Origin: Rhodobacteraceae bacterium HLUCCA08
GTDB lineage: Bacteria; Pseudomonadota; Alphaproteobacteria; Rhodobacterales; Rhodobacteraceae
Assembly (NCBI GenBank): GCA_001314655.1
Contig: LJSF01000017.1
Coordinates: 1-64,000 of the forward strand
Length of the DNA: 64,000 nt
Direction of reading: 5' to 3'
In this document: piece by piece, positions 10,027 to 23,039 of the stretch
Numbering within the stretch: the first letter of the stretch is position 1
How the letters are laid out: every line of letters begins with the position of its first letter
The notes under the pieces: generated by a model
Databases searched by the model: none
The model's input: only the letters and a program-made list of their open reading frames with translations
Told to the model about the DNA's origin: nothing
Program-made: the position numbers and the translations under genes

Positions 10027-12006
10027 ATGACCGCCACGAAAATTCTCTGGGGCCAGATCCTGGCCGTGGCCCTCATCGTGCTCGTCACGACTTGGGGAGC
10101 GACGCAGTGGGTCGCGTGGCGGCTGGGGTTTCAGGCGCAGCTGGGCCCGGCCTTGTTCGATATCTGGGGTATGCCGGTCTACCCGCCGCCCGCCTTCTTC
10201 TGGTGGTGGTATTTCTTCGACGCCTATGCCCGCCGCATCTTCTGGGAAGGGGCTGCCATCGCGGCCTCGGGCGGGTTCATCTCGATCGCCGTCGCCATCA
10301 CCATGTCGGTCATCCGCGCGCGTGAGGCGGCTGACCTCGACACCTATGGCTCGGCCCGCTGGGCGACCCGGGCCGAGGTGGCGGGCGCGGGGCTGCTGGG
10401 TGCCGACGGTGTGGTGCTGGGGCGGCTCGACCGCGATTACCTGCGCCATGACGGGCCCGAGCATGTGCTCTGTTTCGCGCCGACCCGCTCGGGCAAGGGC
10501 GTGGGCCTTGTGGTGCCGACGCTGCTGACCTGGCCCGGATCGGCCATCGTCCATGACATCAAGGGCGAGAACTGGGACCTGACCGCCGGTTTTCGCGCGC
10601 GCCACGGCCGGGTGCTGCGCTTCGATCCGACCAGCATGTCCTCGGCTGCCTACAACCCGCTGCTGGAGGTGCGGCGCGGCGAGTGGGAGGTGCGCGATGT
10701 GCAGAATGTGGCCGACGTGCTGGTTGATCCCGAGGGCTCGCTGGAAAAGCGCAACCATTGGGAAAAGACCTCGCATTCGCTGCTGGTGGGCGCGATCCTG
10801 CATGTGCTCTATGCCGAACCCGACAAGACGCTGGCGGGTGTCGCTGCCTTCCTGTCCGACCCGCGCCGCCCGATCGAGGCGACGCTCGAGGCGATGATGG
10901 CCACGCGCCATCTGGGCGAGGCCGGGCCGCATCCGGTGATTGCCTCGACCGCAAGGGAGCTGTTGAACAAGTCCGACAACGAACGCTCCGGCGTTCTGTC
11001 GACTGCGATGTCCTTCCTCGGCCTCTACCGCGACCCGGTCGTTGCCAATGTGACCCGGCGCTGCGACTGGCGGATCAATGACCTGATAAGCGGCACGCAT
11101 CCCTCGACGCTCTACCTGGTCGTGCCGCCCTCGGACATCTCGCGCACCAAGCCGCTGATCCGGTTGGTGCTGAACCAGATCGGCCGTCGCCTGACCGAGG
11201 ATTTGCAGGACAAGGGGCGGAGGCATCGGGTGTTGATGATGCTGGACGAATTCCCGGCACTCGGGCGGCTCGATTTCTTCGAAAGCGCACTGGCCTTCAT
11301 GGCGGGATACGGGATCAAGAGCTTCCTGATCGCGCAGTCGCTCAACCAGATCGAGAAGGCCTATGGCCAGAACAACGCCATCCTCGACAATTGCCATGTC
11401 CGGGTGAGCTTTGCCACGAATGACGAGCGCACGGCCAAGCGAGTGTCGGATGCGCTGGGAACGGCGACCGAGATGAAGGCGATGCGCAACTACGCCGGGC
11501 ACCGGCTGGCGCCCTGGCTTGGCCATCTGATGGTGTCGCGCTCCGAGACCGCGCGGCAGTTGCTGACCCCGGGCGAGATCATGCAGCTGCCGCCCGACGA
11601 CGAAATCGTCATGGTCGCGGGCCTGCCGCCGATCCGGGCGAAGAAGGCGCGGTATTTCAAGGACCCGCGCTTCGTGGAGCGGGTGCTGCCGCCGCCCGAA
11701 CCTGCGTCCGATGTCTTGCCTGATGCGGATATCTGGAAGACCCTGCCGCCCCCGGTGCCGCCCAAGGCTGCTGTACCGGGTGCGACCGACCCAGACGAGG
11801 CCAATGCCGGCCTGCGCCGCGAGCCCGACCTGCCGGACCATGTCGCCGTCACACCCGAGACCACCAAGGCCCCGGTGCGCGAATTCGAGATGATGCTCGA
11901 CGACAGCCCCGAGGATGCTGTCCGCCAGCGCCATGCGCTGGGGCGGCAGATGGCGCAGGTCGCTCGACAGGCCTCGCTCGACCAGAACGACGGCATTTCG
12001 CTGTGA
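10027..12006 (+). CDS. traG: Type IV coupling protein TraG (VirD4-like ATPase)
   Basis: The inner-membrane ATPase that brings relaxosome DNA to the mating-pair channel. Two N-terminal membrane helices (residues ~6-25 and ~75-95) precede the Walker A motif PTRSGKG (residues 152-158) and Walker B MMLDEFPALG. A conserved QSLNQIEKAYG segment is present. ATG 10027 (MTATKIL) was preferred to earlier in-frame codons because the membrane segment follows directly; the Shine-Dalgarno is poor. The tail (from ~residue 570) is proline-rich. A relaxase gene normally lies upstream; none is present here. Confidence 0.93.
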   Translation: MTATKILWGQILAVALIVLVTTWGATQWVAWRLGFQAQLGPALFDIWGMPVYPPPAFFWWWYFFDAYARRIFWEGAAIAASGGFISIAVAITMSVIRAREAADLDTYGSARWATRAEVAGAGLLGADGVVLGRLDRDYLRHDGPEHVLCFAPTRSGKGVGLVVPTLLTWPGSAIVHDIKGENWDLTAGFRARHGRVLRFDPTSMSSAAYNPLLEVRRGEWEVRDVQNVADVLVDPEGSLEKRNHWEKTSHSLLVGAILHVLYAEPDKTLAGVAAFLSDPRRPIEATLEAMMATRHLGEAGPHPVIASTARELLNKSDNERSGVLSTAMSFLGLYRDPVVANVTRRCDWRINDLISGTHPSTLYLVVPPSDISRTKPLIRLVLNQIGRRLTEDLQDKGRRHRVLMMLDEFPALGRLDFFESALAFMAGYGIKSFLIAQSLNQIEKAYGQNNAILDNCHVRVSFATNDERTAKRVSDALGTATEMKAMRNYAGHRLAPWLGHLMVSRSETARQLLTPGEIMQLPPDDEIVMVAGLPPIRAKKARYFKDPRFVERVLPPPEPASDVLPDADIWKTLPPPVPPKAAVPGATDPDEANAGLRREPDLPDHVAVTPETTKAPVREFEMMLDDSPEDAVRQRHALGRQMAQVARQASLDQNDGISL

Positions 12007-12013
12007 GGGCCCC

Positions 12014-12424
12014 ATGCGCGACCGCCTGAACCTCTCGCTGCCTGTCGAGATGATCGGCCGGATCAACGACCTCGCGAGCCGCAAGCGCGTCACCCGCTCG
12101 GCCGTGGTCGAAGCGGCAGTGGAGTCCTTCCTGTCGCCCGATCACGCCGACATGCAGGAAGCGGCCCTGACCCGCAGGCTCGACCGCCTCTCCCGCCAGG
12201 TCGCCCGGCTGGAACGCGACCAGCGCATCACCACCGAGACCTTGGCCCTCTTCGTGCGTTTCTGGCTGACCGTCACGCCCCCGATCCCGCCCGAGGATCA
12301 GGCCACCGCCCAGGCCAAGGGCCGCGAGCGGTTCGAAGGTTTCATCGACGCCTTGGGCAAGCGCGTGCAACAGGGGCGCGGGTTCGTGGAGGAAATAGTG
12401 GGGGATCAAACAGCAGAGCGGTAG
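12014..12424 (+). CDS. Ribbon-helix-helix (CopG-type) protein of the tra/trb cluster
   Basis: 136 aa starting 7 bases after traG. The N-terminus (LNLSLPVEMIGRINDLASRK) is a beta strand plus helix-turn-helix typical of ribbon-helix-helix DNA binders. A long helical segment follows (LTRRLDRLSRQVARLERDQR), then a C-terminal FIDALGKRV segment. In related elements this gene sits directly between traG and trbB and probably regulates transfer. Here trbB is 12.3 kb away because cargo separates them; the last few residues may have been changed by that insertion. Confidence 0.85.
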   Translation: MRDRLNLSLPVEMIGRINDLASRKRVTRSAVVEAAVESFLSPDHADMQEAALTRRLDRLSRQVARLERDQRITTETLALFVRFWLTVTPPIPPEDQATAQAKGRERFEGFIDALGKRVQQGRGFVEEIVGDQTAER

Positions 12425-12472
12425 ATCCGGCGTCGATCGCCTTGCTCGTGCATAAATCGCGGGACTTACTCA

Positions 12473-12530
12473 GCTTTCAGGTCATTTTCGGATGCCAATC
12501 TGGGGACTGACTATGCTAGACCCTGAAAGC
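12473..12530 (+). promoter_or_regulatory. Dyad flanking the putative promoter of the defence-like operon
   Basis: A perfect 9-bp inverted repeat, GCTTTCAGG (12473-12481) and CCTGAAAGC (12522-12530), encloses a 40-base segment containing a -10-like TATGCT (12512-12517). No good -35 is visible. It ends 22 bases before the start codon of the helicase gene, a fitting place for an operator. Confidence 0.4.
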
Positions 12531-12552
12531 CATGTGGATCGCCGGAGACGTG

Positions 12553-15500
12553 ATGACAGGACTCGAAGAGATCAAGAACGGTGCCCACCTGAGGGGGATT
12601 GTCCCGGGTCAACCCGTCGAAGTTATTTCTGTCGAATGGATCGGGGATCAGGCGATCAACGTGGTCTATCGTGTGGCAGCGGGTGGTGTGGCTGAAACAA
12701 CCCTCTATCGCGACGACCAAGCCCGAATTGAGCTGGATTCCCGTGGTCGCGCATGGTCGTTCGATGCGGATGGCGATCTTCTGCGCCTTGTTACCGAGGC
12801 CAATCGGATAAAGCTGGCGCATTACTTCGACCCCTATCTCGCCATTCACACCAGCCTAGTCGATCCGCTTCCACACCAGATTTCCGCGGTCTATGGCGAA
12901 ATGCTTCCGCGCCAGCCGTTGCGTTTTCTTCTCGCCGACGATCCGGGTGCTGGAAAAACCATCATGGCGGGATTGCTGATCAAGGAATTGATCGCCCGAA
13001 GCGATCTTGAGCGTTGCCTTGTCGTTGCACCCGGCAGTCTGGTCGAACAGTGGCAAGACGAGCTTGGCGAAAAGTTCGGGCTGGAATTCGACATCCTGAC
13101 CCGTGACATGATTGAAAATTCCCGGTCAGGAAATCCGTTCAGCGACCGTAATCGACTGATCGCACGGCTTGATGTTCTGGCCCGTAATGAGGAACTGCAG
13201 GACAAGCTTGCACAGGCGGCGGAGTGGGATCTGATAATCTGTGACGAAGCTCACCGCATGTCCGCGACCTACTTCGGCGGTGAAGCCAAATACACCAAGC
13301 GGTATCGCGTCGGTCAGAAACTCGGTGAAGCCTGCCGCCATCTGCTCCTGATGTCGGCAACGCCGCACAATGGGCATGAGCAGGACTTCCAGCTGTTCAT
13401 GGCGCTGCTGGATGGCGACCGGTTCGAGGGCCGGTTCCGTGATGGCGTGCATTACGCGGATACCGCCGACATGATGCGACGTCTGACGAAGGAGGAACTG
13501 CTGCGCTTCGATGGCCGCCCGCTATTCCCCGAGCGTCGCGCCTACACGGTCAAATACGAGTTGTCGCCCGAAGAGGCCGCGCTCTACGCTGCCGTGACCG
13601 AGTACGTCCGCAACGAGATGAACCGGGTCCAGCGCTTTGCTGCCGAGGATGGCAAGAAACGGAACAACGTCGGCTTTGCCCTTCAGATCCTTCAGCGTCG
13701 CCTCGCATCGTCACCAGCCGCGATCTACCAGTCGCTGAAAAGGCGGCGCGAACGGCTGGAGGCAGAACTGGCTGAGGCGCGGCTAATGGTTCGTGGCAAA
13801 CGCTCCGGTTTCGATCTCTCTGACATGCCAGATGACCTGCTGCAGAACATCGAGGAATTTGGCCAGGACGAAATCGACGACATCGAGGATCGGATTTCTA
13901 CCACCGCGACCACTGCAGAAACGGTCGATCAGTTGGCGCTCGAGGTGGAAACCCTCCAAAGTCTCGAACGCATGGCCCTAGGCGTTCTCAGCTCCGGCCA
14001 GGACACCAAGTGGTCGCAGCTCAACCGCATCCTCGATGATGAGCTGATGGTCGATTCCCACGGCAACCGTCGCAAGCTCATCATCTTCACCGAGCCGAAG
14101 GACACCCTCTACTACCTGCATGATCGCGTGAGGTCGCGCCTAGGCCGTGCCGATGCGGTCGAGGTGATCCATGGCGGAGTGTCCCGCGAGGATCGGAGGA
14201 AGATCGTCGAACGGTTCATGCAGGACCGGGACATGCTGGTGCTGATTGCCAACGACGCGGCTGGTGAAGGTGTGAACCTCCAGCGTGGCCACCTGATGGT
14301 GAACTACGACCTCCCTTGGAACCCGAACAAGATCGAGCAGCGGTTCGGCCGTATCCACCGGATCGGCCAGACCGAGGTGTGCCACCTCTGGAACCTCGTC
14401 GCGGCCGATACGCGCGAGGGCGAGGTCTACGCTCGGCTCCTGGAAAAGCTGGAGGCGGCGCGCGAGGCGCTAGGCGGGCGGGTCTACGACGTCCTTGGCG
14501 AGCTGTTCGACGGCACGGCGCTAAAGGATCTCTTGTTCGAGGCGATCCAGTACGGTGAGCAACCCGATGTGAAGGCCAGGCTGTTCCAGGCTGTCGATGG
14601 GGCCGTCGATCAGCAGCATCTCTTGGACCTTCTGGCGCGTCGCGCGCTGACCAACGATACGATGCCAGCTGCCAAAGTGCAGGAAATCCGCATCGACATG
14701 GAACGCGCCGAGGCTCAGCGCCTGCAGCCGCACCATATCCAGAGCTTCTTCGTCGAGGCGTTCAAGCGCCTCGGTGGTCAGATCAAGCCTCGGGAAGAGG
14801 GGCGGTGGGAGATCACCCATGTCCCGGTCAGCATCCGCGAACGTGACCGGCAGATCGGGACAGGGTCTCCGGTCCAGAAGAAGTATGAACGCATCTGCTT
14901 CGAGAAGGGCAAGGTGAACCAGCAGCCGGTGGCGACCTTCGTCTGCCCGGGCCACCCATTGCTGGAAGCTGTCATCAGCATCGTGCGTGAACAGCACGAT
15001 CACCTGATGAAGCAGGGTGCCGTCATGGTCGATGAAACCGACCTTGGCCAGGACCTGTCGGCCATCTTCCTTCTGGAACACAGCGTCCAGGACGGTCGCC
15101 CGACCAGTACCGGCAAGCCCCACATCATTTCGGAGAAGCTGCAGTTCGCCTCGATCGACAAGACAGGGAAAGCCACAAATGCGGGGATCGCCCCGCACCT
15201 TAATCTTCGCCCCGCCACGGCCGAGGAAATCGCACTGGTTTCCGACAAGCTGCACGAGGACTGGCTGCGAAACGATCTGGAGAAAACCGCCATCCGTTTC
15301 GCCACAGTCGACCTCGCGCAGAGCCATGTGGCCGAAGTGAAGGCAAGACGCCTGCCTGAAGTTGCCAAGGTCGAGCAGGAGGTGAAGGCCCGCCTCAAGA
15401 AGGAAATCAACTTCTGGGACAACCGGGCCGCCGAGCTGCGCGAGGATGAGAAGGCCGGGAAGAAGACCCGCCTGAACTGGCAGAACGCAGAGCGCAGGGC

Positions 15501-16062
15501 CGAAGACCTGGCCGACCGCCTGAAACGCCGGATGGAGCTGCTGGAGAAGGAGCGCTTCATCTCGGCCCAGCCGCCGCGGGTGCGGGGTGGCATGGTCGTC
15601 GTGCCGAAAGGGTTGCTGCTGGCGAAGGCTGCCGCCGCAACTGGGGCCAAGCCCAGCGCCTTTGCCGAAGACCCGGAGGCACGGCGGATCAGCGAGTTGA
15701 AGGCCATGGAGGCGGTCATCAAGGCCGAGCGGGCGCTGGGGAATGAGCCGCTCGATGTGTCAGCGCAGAAGGTGGGCTATGACATCGCCTCCTTCGATCC
15801 CCGCGCCGGGCATCTCCGCTTCATCGAGGTCAAGGGTCGGATCGACGGGGCGGACACTGTCATGCTGACCCGGCAAGAGATCATCACCTCGTTGCACGAG
15901 CCCGACAAGTACATCCTGGCCATCGTCCAGATCGAGAGTGGCTTTGCCCGCGAACCGCGGTATGTGCGGGGGGCGCTGTCGGATCACGAACCCTCGTTCG
16001 AACACACGGCGATCCAGTTCAACCTGCAGCGTCTGCTGGAGCGGGCAGAGGCACCATCGTGA
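12553..16062 (+). CDS. SNF2/DEAD-type helicase with C-terminal DUF3883 (defence-associated)
   Basis: 1169 aa. Walker A is DDPGAGKT (129-136), the DEAH-box is ICDEAH (229-234), and motif VI is QRFGRIHRIGQ (from 596), typical of SNF2 translocases. The C-terminal domain GYDI...FIEVKGR (Asp1077, Glu1092, Lys1094) is DUF3883-like and has the D-x(n)-ExK spacing of PD-(D/E)XK nucleases, so it may cut or bind DNA. ATG 12553 follows GGAG by 5 bases. First gene of an operon with a 131-aa protein, a methyltransferase and a DUF499 ATPase, an arrangement of phage-defence systems. The first third is less GC-rich than the rest. Confidence 0.88.
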   Translation: MTGLEEIKNGAHLRGIVPGQPVEVISVEWIGDQAINVVYRVAAGGVAETTLYRDDQARIELDSRGRAWSFDADGDLLRLVTEANRIKLAHYFDPYLAIHTSLVDPLPHQISAVYGEMLPRQPLRFLLADDPGAGKTIMAGLLIKELIARSDLERCLVVAPGSLVEQWQDELGEKFGLEFDILTRDMIENSRSGNPFSDRNRLIARLDVLARNEELQDKLAQAAEWDLIICDEAHRMSATYFGGEAKYTKRYRVGQKLGEACRHLLLMSATPHNGHEQDFQLFMALLDGDRFEGRFRDGVHYADTADMMRRLTKEELLRFDGRPLFPERRAYTVKYELSPEEAALYAAVTEYVRNEMNRVQRFAAEDGKKRNNVGFALQILQRRLASSPAAIYQSLKRRRERLEAELAEARLMVRGKRSGFDLSDMPDDLLQNIEEFGQDEIDDIEDRISTTATTAETVDQLALEVETLQSLERMALGVLSSGQDTKWSQLNRILDDELMVDSHGNRRKLIIFTEPKDTLYYLHDRVRSRLGRADAVEVIHGGVSREDRRKIVERFMQDRDMLVLIANDAAGEGVNLQRGHLMVNYDLPWNPNKIEQRFGRIHRIGQTEVCHLWNLVAADTREGEVYARLLEKLEAAREALGGRVYDVLGELFDGTALKDLLFEAIQYGEQPDVKARLFQAVDGAVDQQHLLDLLARRALTNDTMPAAKVQEIRIDMERAEAQRLQPHHIQSFFVEAFKRLGGQIKPREEGRWEITHVPVSIRERDRQIGTGSPVQKKYERICFEKGKVNQQPVATFVCPGHPLLEAVISIVREQHDHLMKQGAVMVDETDLGQDLSAIFLLEHSVQDGRPTSTGKPHIISEKLQFASIDKTGKATNAGIAPHLNLRPATAEEIALVSDKLHEDWLRNDLEKTAIRFATVDLAQSHVAEVKARRLPEVAKVEQEVKARLKKEINFWDNRAAELREDEKAGKKTRLNWQNAERRAEDLADRLKRRMELLEKERFISAQPPRVRGGMVVVPKGLLLAKAAAATGAKPSAFAEDPEARRISELKAMEAVIKAERALGNEPLDVSAQKVGYDIASFDPRAGHLRFIEVKGRIDGADTVMLTRQEIITSLHEPDKYILAIVQIESGFAREPRYVRGALSDHEPSFEHTAIQFNLQRLLERAEAPS

Positions 16063-16078
16063 CCAAGGGAGAAGCGCT

Positions 16079-16474
16079 GTGCAAATCGACATGACGTCGA
16101 CCGAGGCTGAAACGCTGGTCGCCGACGCGTACCAAGGTGACAGCAAGCCCATGTCTAAGAATTCCAACCTGCGCAACACGCAGTCACTGGATTGGTGGAT
16201 GTCGAACGGCAAGAACGAAACCATCACCCAAGGACGCAAGCAGGCAGCGATCCAGAGCTACCTGCACTTTGCGGCCCGGTCGCGCGACGACATCCCGCAA
16301 GGGGCTTTCCCGGCCGCATTTCTGTTCAGCGACGGGGAGCGCCGCCGACCGGACAAGGGCCTGATAAAGGTCCTCTTGCAGGCCGACATGATTGCCGGGC
16401 GCCAGCACAATGGCGAACTCATCTTTGAACTGACTGAAAGGGGCCGGGCGCAATTCCTCGGCCAGGCCGCATGA
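16079..16474 (+). CDS. Small linker-gene protein, possible winged-helix fold
   Basis: 131 aa, not recognised. GTG 16079 is chosen because AAGGGAG ends 7 bases upstream; the in-frame ATG at 16091 has no such site. The C-terminal third (LIKVLLQADMI...ELIFELTERGRAQFL) has the helix-hairpin-helix look of a winged helix. The gene begins 16 bases after the helicase gene and its stop overlaps the methyltransferase start (ATGA), so it is translationally tied to both and is probably a regulator or adaptor of the system. Confidence 0.7.
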   Translation: MQIDMTSTEAETLVADAYQGDSKPMSKNSNLRNTQSLDWWMSNGKNETITQGRKQAAIQSYLHFAARSRDDIPQGAFPAAFLFSDGERRRPDKGLIKVLLQADMIAGRQHNGELIFELTERGRAQFLGQAA

Positions 16475-19269
16475 CCCAACCCTACAAGAAGAAACTGATC
16501 GAAGTCGCCATCCCGCTCGAGGCCATCAACGCCGCCTCGGCGCGGGAGAAGTCGATCCGGCATGGGCACCCCAGCACGCTACATCTGTGGTGGGCGCGGC
16601 GGCCGCTCGCTGCTTGTCGGGCGGTGCTGTTTGCGCAGTTGGTGGACGATCCCTCCAGCCACCCCGACCAGTTTCCCACCCATGAGGATCAGGAGCGCGA
16701 GCGGCAGCGGCTGTTTGCCATCATCGAAGACTTGGTGAAGTGGGAGAACTCGACCAACGAAGAGGTGCTGGAACGCGCGCGGGCGGAAATCCGGCGGTCT
16801 TGCGGCGGGGTGCTGCCGCCGGTCTATGACCCGTTCTCGGGCGGCGGGTCGATCCCGCTCGAGGCGCAGCGGCTGGGCCTGCCTGCCTATGGGTCCGACC
16901 TGAACCCGGTGGCGGTGATGATCGGCAAGGCGATGATCGAGATCCCGCCCAAGTTCAAGGACATGCCCCCCATCCACCCCGGCATCAAGGAGCGGTCGTT
17001 CTACCGCAACGCCGAAGGGCTGGCCGAGGATGTGAAATTCTACGGCGAATGGATGCGCGAGAAGGCGTTGCAACGCTTGGCTCACCTTTATCCGGACGTG
17101 GACCTTCCGGCCGAATATGGCGGGGGGAAGGCGACTGTAGCTGCCTGGATATGGGCGCGTACGGTACCCAGTCCAGACCCAGCATTTGGCGATGTAAGAG
17201 TGCCAATCGCGTCCACCTTCATGCTCAGTTCTCGGACGGGCAAGGAAGTTTGGATTGAGCCGATTGTTGACCGCGTCAATAAATCGATCAGGTATAGCAT
17301 TCGCAAGGGTGGAACAAAGGCGGAGATTGCTACCGCGAATGAAGGGACAAAAGCAGGTCGTGGCTCTAACTTTCGTTGCCTGATTTCAGACACAGCCATT
17401 ACCTCAGAATATGTGAAGACCCAGGGAAAGGCGGGTCAGATTGGTCAGACTCTGATCGCCATAGTCGCAGAAGGACACACGGCGCGCGTTTATGTCCCGC
17501 CGACTGCAGAACATGAAGCGCTGGCCCTATCTGTACGGTCGTCGTGGGAGCCAGAAACGAGTCTGCCCGATGATCCAAGGAATTTCTGGACTGTGGATTA
17601 CGGCCTAACGACGTTCGGTGATTTATTCACAGATCGTCAATTGAACGCACTCAATACATTCTGCGAGCTGGCTAATGAAGTTCGTGCGATTGCCGAGCAA
17701 GACGCACTTTCCGCTGGAATGATGGTGGGAGCAGCAGGGCTAAATGAAGCCGGTACTGGCGCTAAAGCTTACGCGGAAGCTATCGCGATGTACTTGGCCT
17801 TTTCAATTTCGAAGGTCGCTGACCGAGGTTCATCCATCTGCACTTGGTTCACGGCACGCGACTCGACCCGAAACACATTTGCCCGGCAATCGGTCCCGAT
17901 GACTTGGGATTTCGCGGAGATGAACGTCCTTCTTGACGGAACCGGAACACTGTCAGGTGCTGTCCAGTGGACCTCTAATAGTCTTTCTGGCCTACACCCC
18001 GCATCTTTGGGCGAGGTAGTTCAGATGGATGCGCGCGAGGCTGGAGCAAGAATGGCGGGAAAGGTCATTAGCACTGATCCTCCATATTACGACAATATTG
18101 GATACGCAGACCTTTCGGATTTCTTTTATGTCTGGCTTCGGCGCACACTGAAGAATGTCTTCCCTGATCTCCTAGGGATACTTTCGACGCCAAAGGCTGA
18201 CGAGCTCGTAGCAACACCTTATCGCCACGGGTCAAAGCAGAAAGCTGAAAACTACTTCTTGGAGGGAATGAGAACTGCGATCAAGGCAATGGCCGACAAC
18301 TCAGATTTGGGCATGCCAGCGACCATTTACTATGCGTTTAAGCAGAGCGAAATTAAGCAAGAGGGCATTAGCTCAACGGGATGGGCGACGTTCTTGCAGG
18401 CAGTTGTCGAGGCTGGATTTTCAGTCGTTGGAACTTGGCCTGTTCGAACTGAGCTGTCGAACCGCATGATCGCCTCGGGCACTAACGCCCTCGCCAACTC
18501 GGTTGTCCTCGTCTGCCGCAAGAAGGAAGCCTCGGCCGAGGTCATCACCCGGGCCGAGTTCATCCGCGCGCTGAAACGCGAACTGCCCCCAGCCATCGCC
18601 GAGCTTCAGGCCGCCAACATCGCCCCGGCCGACATGCCGCAATCGGCCATCGGCCCCGGCATGGGCGTCTTCTCGCGCTACAAGGCGGTGCTGGAATCCG
18701 ACGATAGCCCGATGACGGTGAAGGCTGCGCTGCAACTGATCAACCGCGAGCTCGACGAATACCTCGGCGGTATCCAGGGCGAGTTCGACGCCGATACCCG
18801 TTTTGCCATCACCTGGTTCGAACAGAACGGGCTGAAGGCCGGTGACTATGGCACGGCGAACAACATCGCCACCGCGCGCGGCATCTCGGTCGAAAGCGTG
18901 AAGCATGCCGGGATCGTGGAAAGTGCGGCCGGCAAGGTGCGCATCCTGAAGCGTGACGAGATGGATGCCGAGTGGGAGCCGGATGCCGACACCCACCTGA
19001 CCATCTGGGAATGCTGCCAGCATCTGGTGCGGTTGCACGAGAAATACGGGATCGGCTATGAGGCGGCGGTGATGTTGAAGAAGTACGGCGCCAAGGCCGG
19101 CGATGTGCGCGACCTGGCCTATGTGCTGTATAGCATCTGCGAAAAGCGGGGCGACGCGAAGGAGGCGACCGCCTACAACGCGCTGATCGCGGACTGGACC
19201 GACCTGACCCGCGAGGCGGCTACTGCGCCGCTGTCGAACAAGAGCGGCCAGATGAGATTTGAGGTTTGA
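16471..19269 (+). CDS. DUF1156-containing DNA methyltransferase
   Basis: 932 aa. The DUF1156 N-terminus has IPLEAIN...ARREKS-like and LWWARRPLAACR motifs. The SAM-binding loop DPFSGGGSIPLEAQ is at residues ~119-132 and the catalytic TDPPYYDNIGYADL is at ~534. The two motifs are ~400 residues apart, leaving room for a target-recognition insert. The type suggests an N6-adenine or N4-cytosine enzyme. Bases ~17,100-18,470 are much poorer in GC (52% at 17221-17280, 47% at 18241-18300) than both ends (75% at 16801-16860, 73% at 18601-18660), so the middle, including DPPY, seems to have been swapped in. ATGA overlap with the gene before. Confidence 0.9.
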   Translation: MTQPYKKKLIEVAIPLEAINAASAREKSIRHGHPSTLHLWWARRPLAACRAVLFAQLVDDPSSHPDQFPTHEDQERERQRLFAIIEDLVKWENSTNEEVLERARAEIRRSCGGVLPPVYDPFSGGGSIPLEAQRLGLPAYGSDLNPVAVMIGKAMIEIPPKFKDMPPIHPGIKERSFYRNAEGLAEDVKFYGEWMREKALQRLAHLYPDVDLPAEYGGGKATVAAWIWARTVPSPDPAFGDVRVPIASTFMLSSRTGKEVWIEPIVDRVNKSIRYSIRKGGTKAEIATANEGTKAGRGSNFRCLISDTAITSEYVKTQGKAGQIGQTLIAIVAEGHTARVYVPPTAEHEALALSVRSSWEPETSLPDDPRNFWTVDYGLTTFGDLFTDRQLNALNTFCELANEVRAIAEQDALSAGMMVGAAGLNEAGTGAKAYAEAIAMYLAFSISKVADRGSSICTWFTARDSTRNTFARQSVPMTWDFAEMNVLLDGTGTLSGAVQWTSNSLSGLHPASLGEVVQMDAREAGARMAGKVISTDPPYYDNIGYADLSDFFYVWLRRTLKNVFPDLLGILSTPKADELVATPYRHGSKQKAENYFLEGMRTAIKAMADNSDLGMPATIYYAFKQSEIKQEGISSTGWATFLQAVVEAGFSVVGTWPVRTELSNRMIASGTNALANSVVLVCRKKEASAEVITRAEFIRALKRELPPAIAELQAANIAPADMPQSAIGPGMGVFSRYKAVLESDDSPMTVKAALQLINRELDEYLGGIQGEFDADTRFAITWFEQNGLKAGDYGTANNIATARGISVESVKHAGIVESAAGKVRILKRDEMDAEWEPDADTHLTIWECCQHLVRLHEKYGIGYEAAVMLKKYGAKAGDVRDLAYVLYSICEKRGDAKEATAYNALIADWTDLTREAATAPLSNKSGQMRFEV

Positions 19270-19279
19270 GGGGGTCACG

Positions 19280-22582
<3,303 letters not shown>

Positions 22583-22613
22583 TCTGGCCTTTGATCTCCA
22601 CCTTCTGGGGTGT

Positions 22614-23036
22614 TCATTCCATATCCCACGGATTGATCACATCTACCCCGCAGCCGTCGAAGTCCTTGACGTTGCGGGTTGCCACAGGTGCTCCTGCCGC
22701 CTTCGCGATCGCCGCGATCTGGCAGTCAGCCTCGGTGATCGGTCGTCCGGCACTTCGGCGCATTGCGGCGATATCGGCATAGGTGCGGGCGGCCGGGCTG
22801 TCGAAGGGGAGCACGCGGTCGGCGAAGTCCTCAGCGATCATACCGTCAAGCGCGGCCTGAAGCCGGTCGCGCCGCTGCCCCTCTGGCATGATTGCGACCC
22901 CGGTGCGCAGTTCGGCTTCGGTCACGGCCGAGATGAACAGGCCGGTGGCGTCCTGACGACCGAACCACTCCAACACTTCCTGCGCCGGATTGGCGCGCAT
23001 CAGTTCGGAGATGACGTTGGTATCAAGCAGGATCAT
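22614..23036 (-). CDS. PIN-domain toxin (VapC/FitB family)
   Basis: 140 aa RNase toxin. The PIN acidic residues are visible: MILLDTNVISEL (Asp5), AVTEAELRTG (Glu), ITEADCQIAA (Asp) and a C-terminal TRNVKDFDG (Asp). It starts 3 bases after the stop codon of its antitoxin and is convergent with the DUF499 gene, 31 bases from its end. Such modules stabilise mobile DNA; here it may also stabilise the neighbouring defence operon. Confidence 0.92.
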   Translation of the reverse strand: MILLDTNVISELMRANPAQEVLEWFGRQDATGLFISAVTEAELRTGVAIMPEGQRRDRLQAALDGMIAEDFADRVLPFDSPAARTYADIAAMRRSAGRPITEADCQIAAIAKAAGAPVATRNVKDFDGCGVDVINPWDME

Positions 23037-23039
23037 CGG

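Noticed and set aside
9844-12093. 749-codon minus-strand frame opposite traG
   Set aside because: Same GC artefact; traG is unambiguous.
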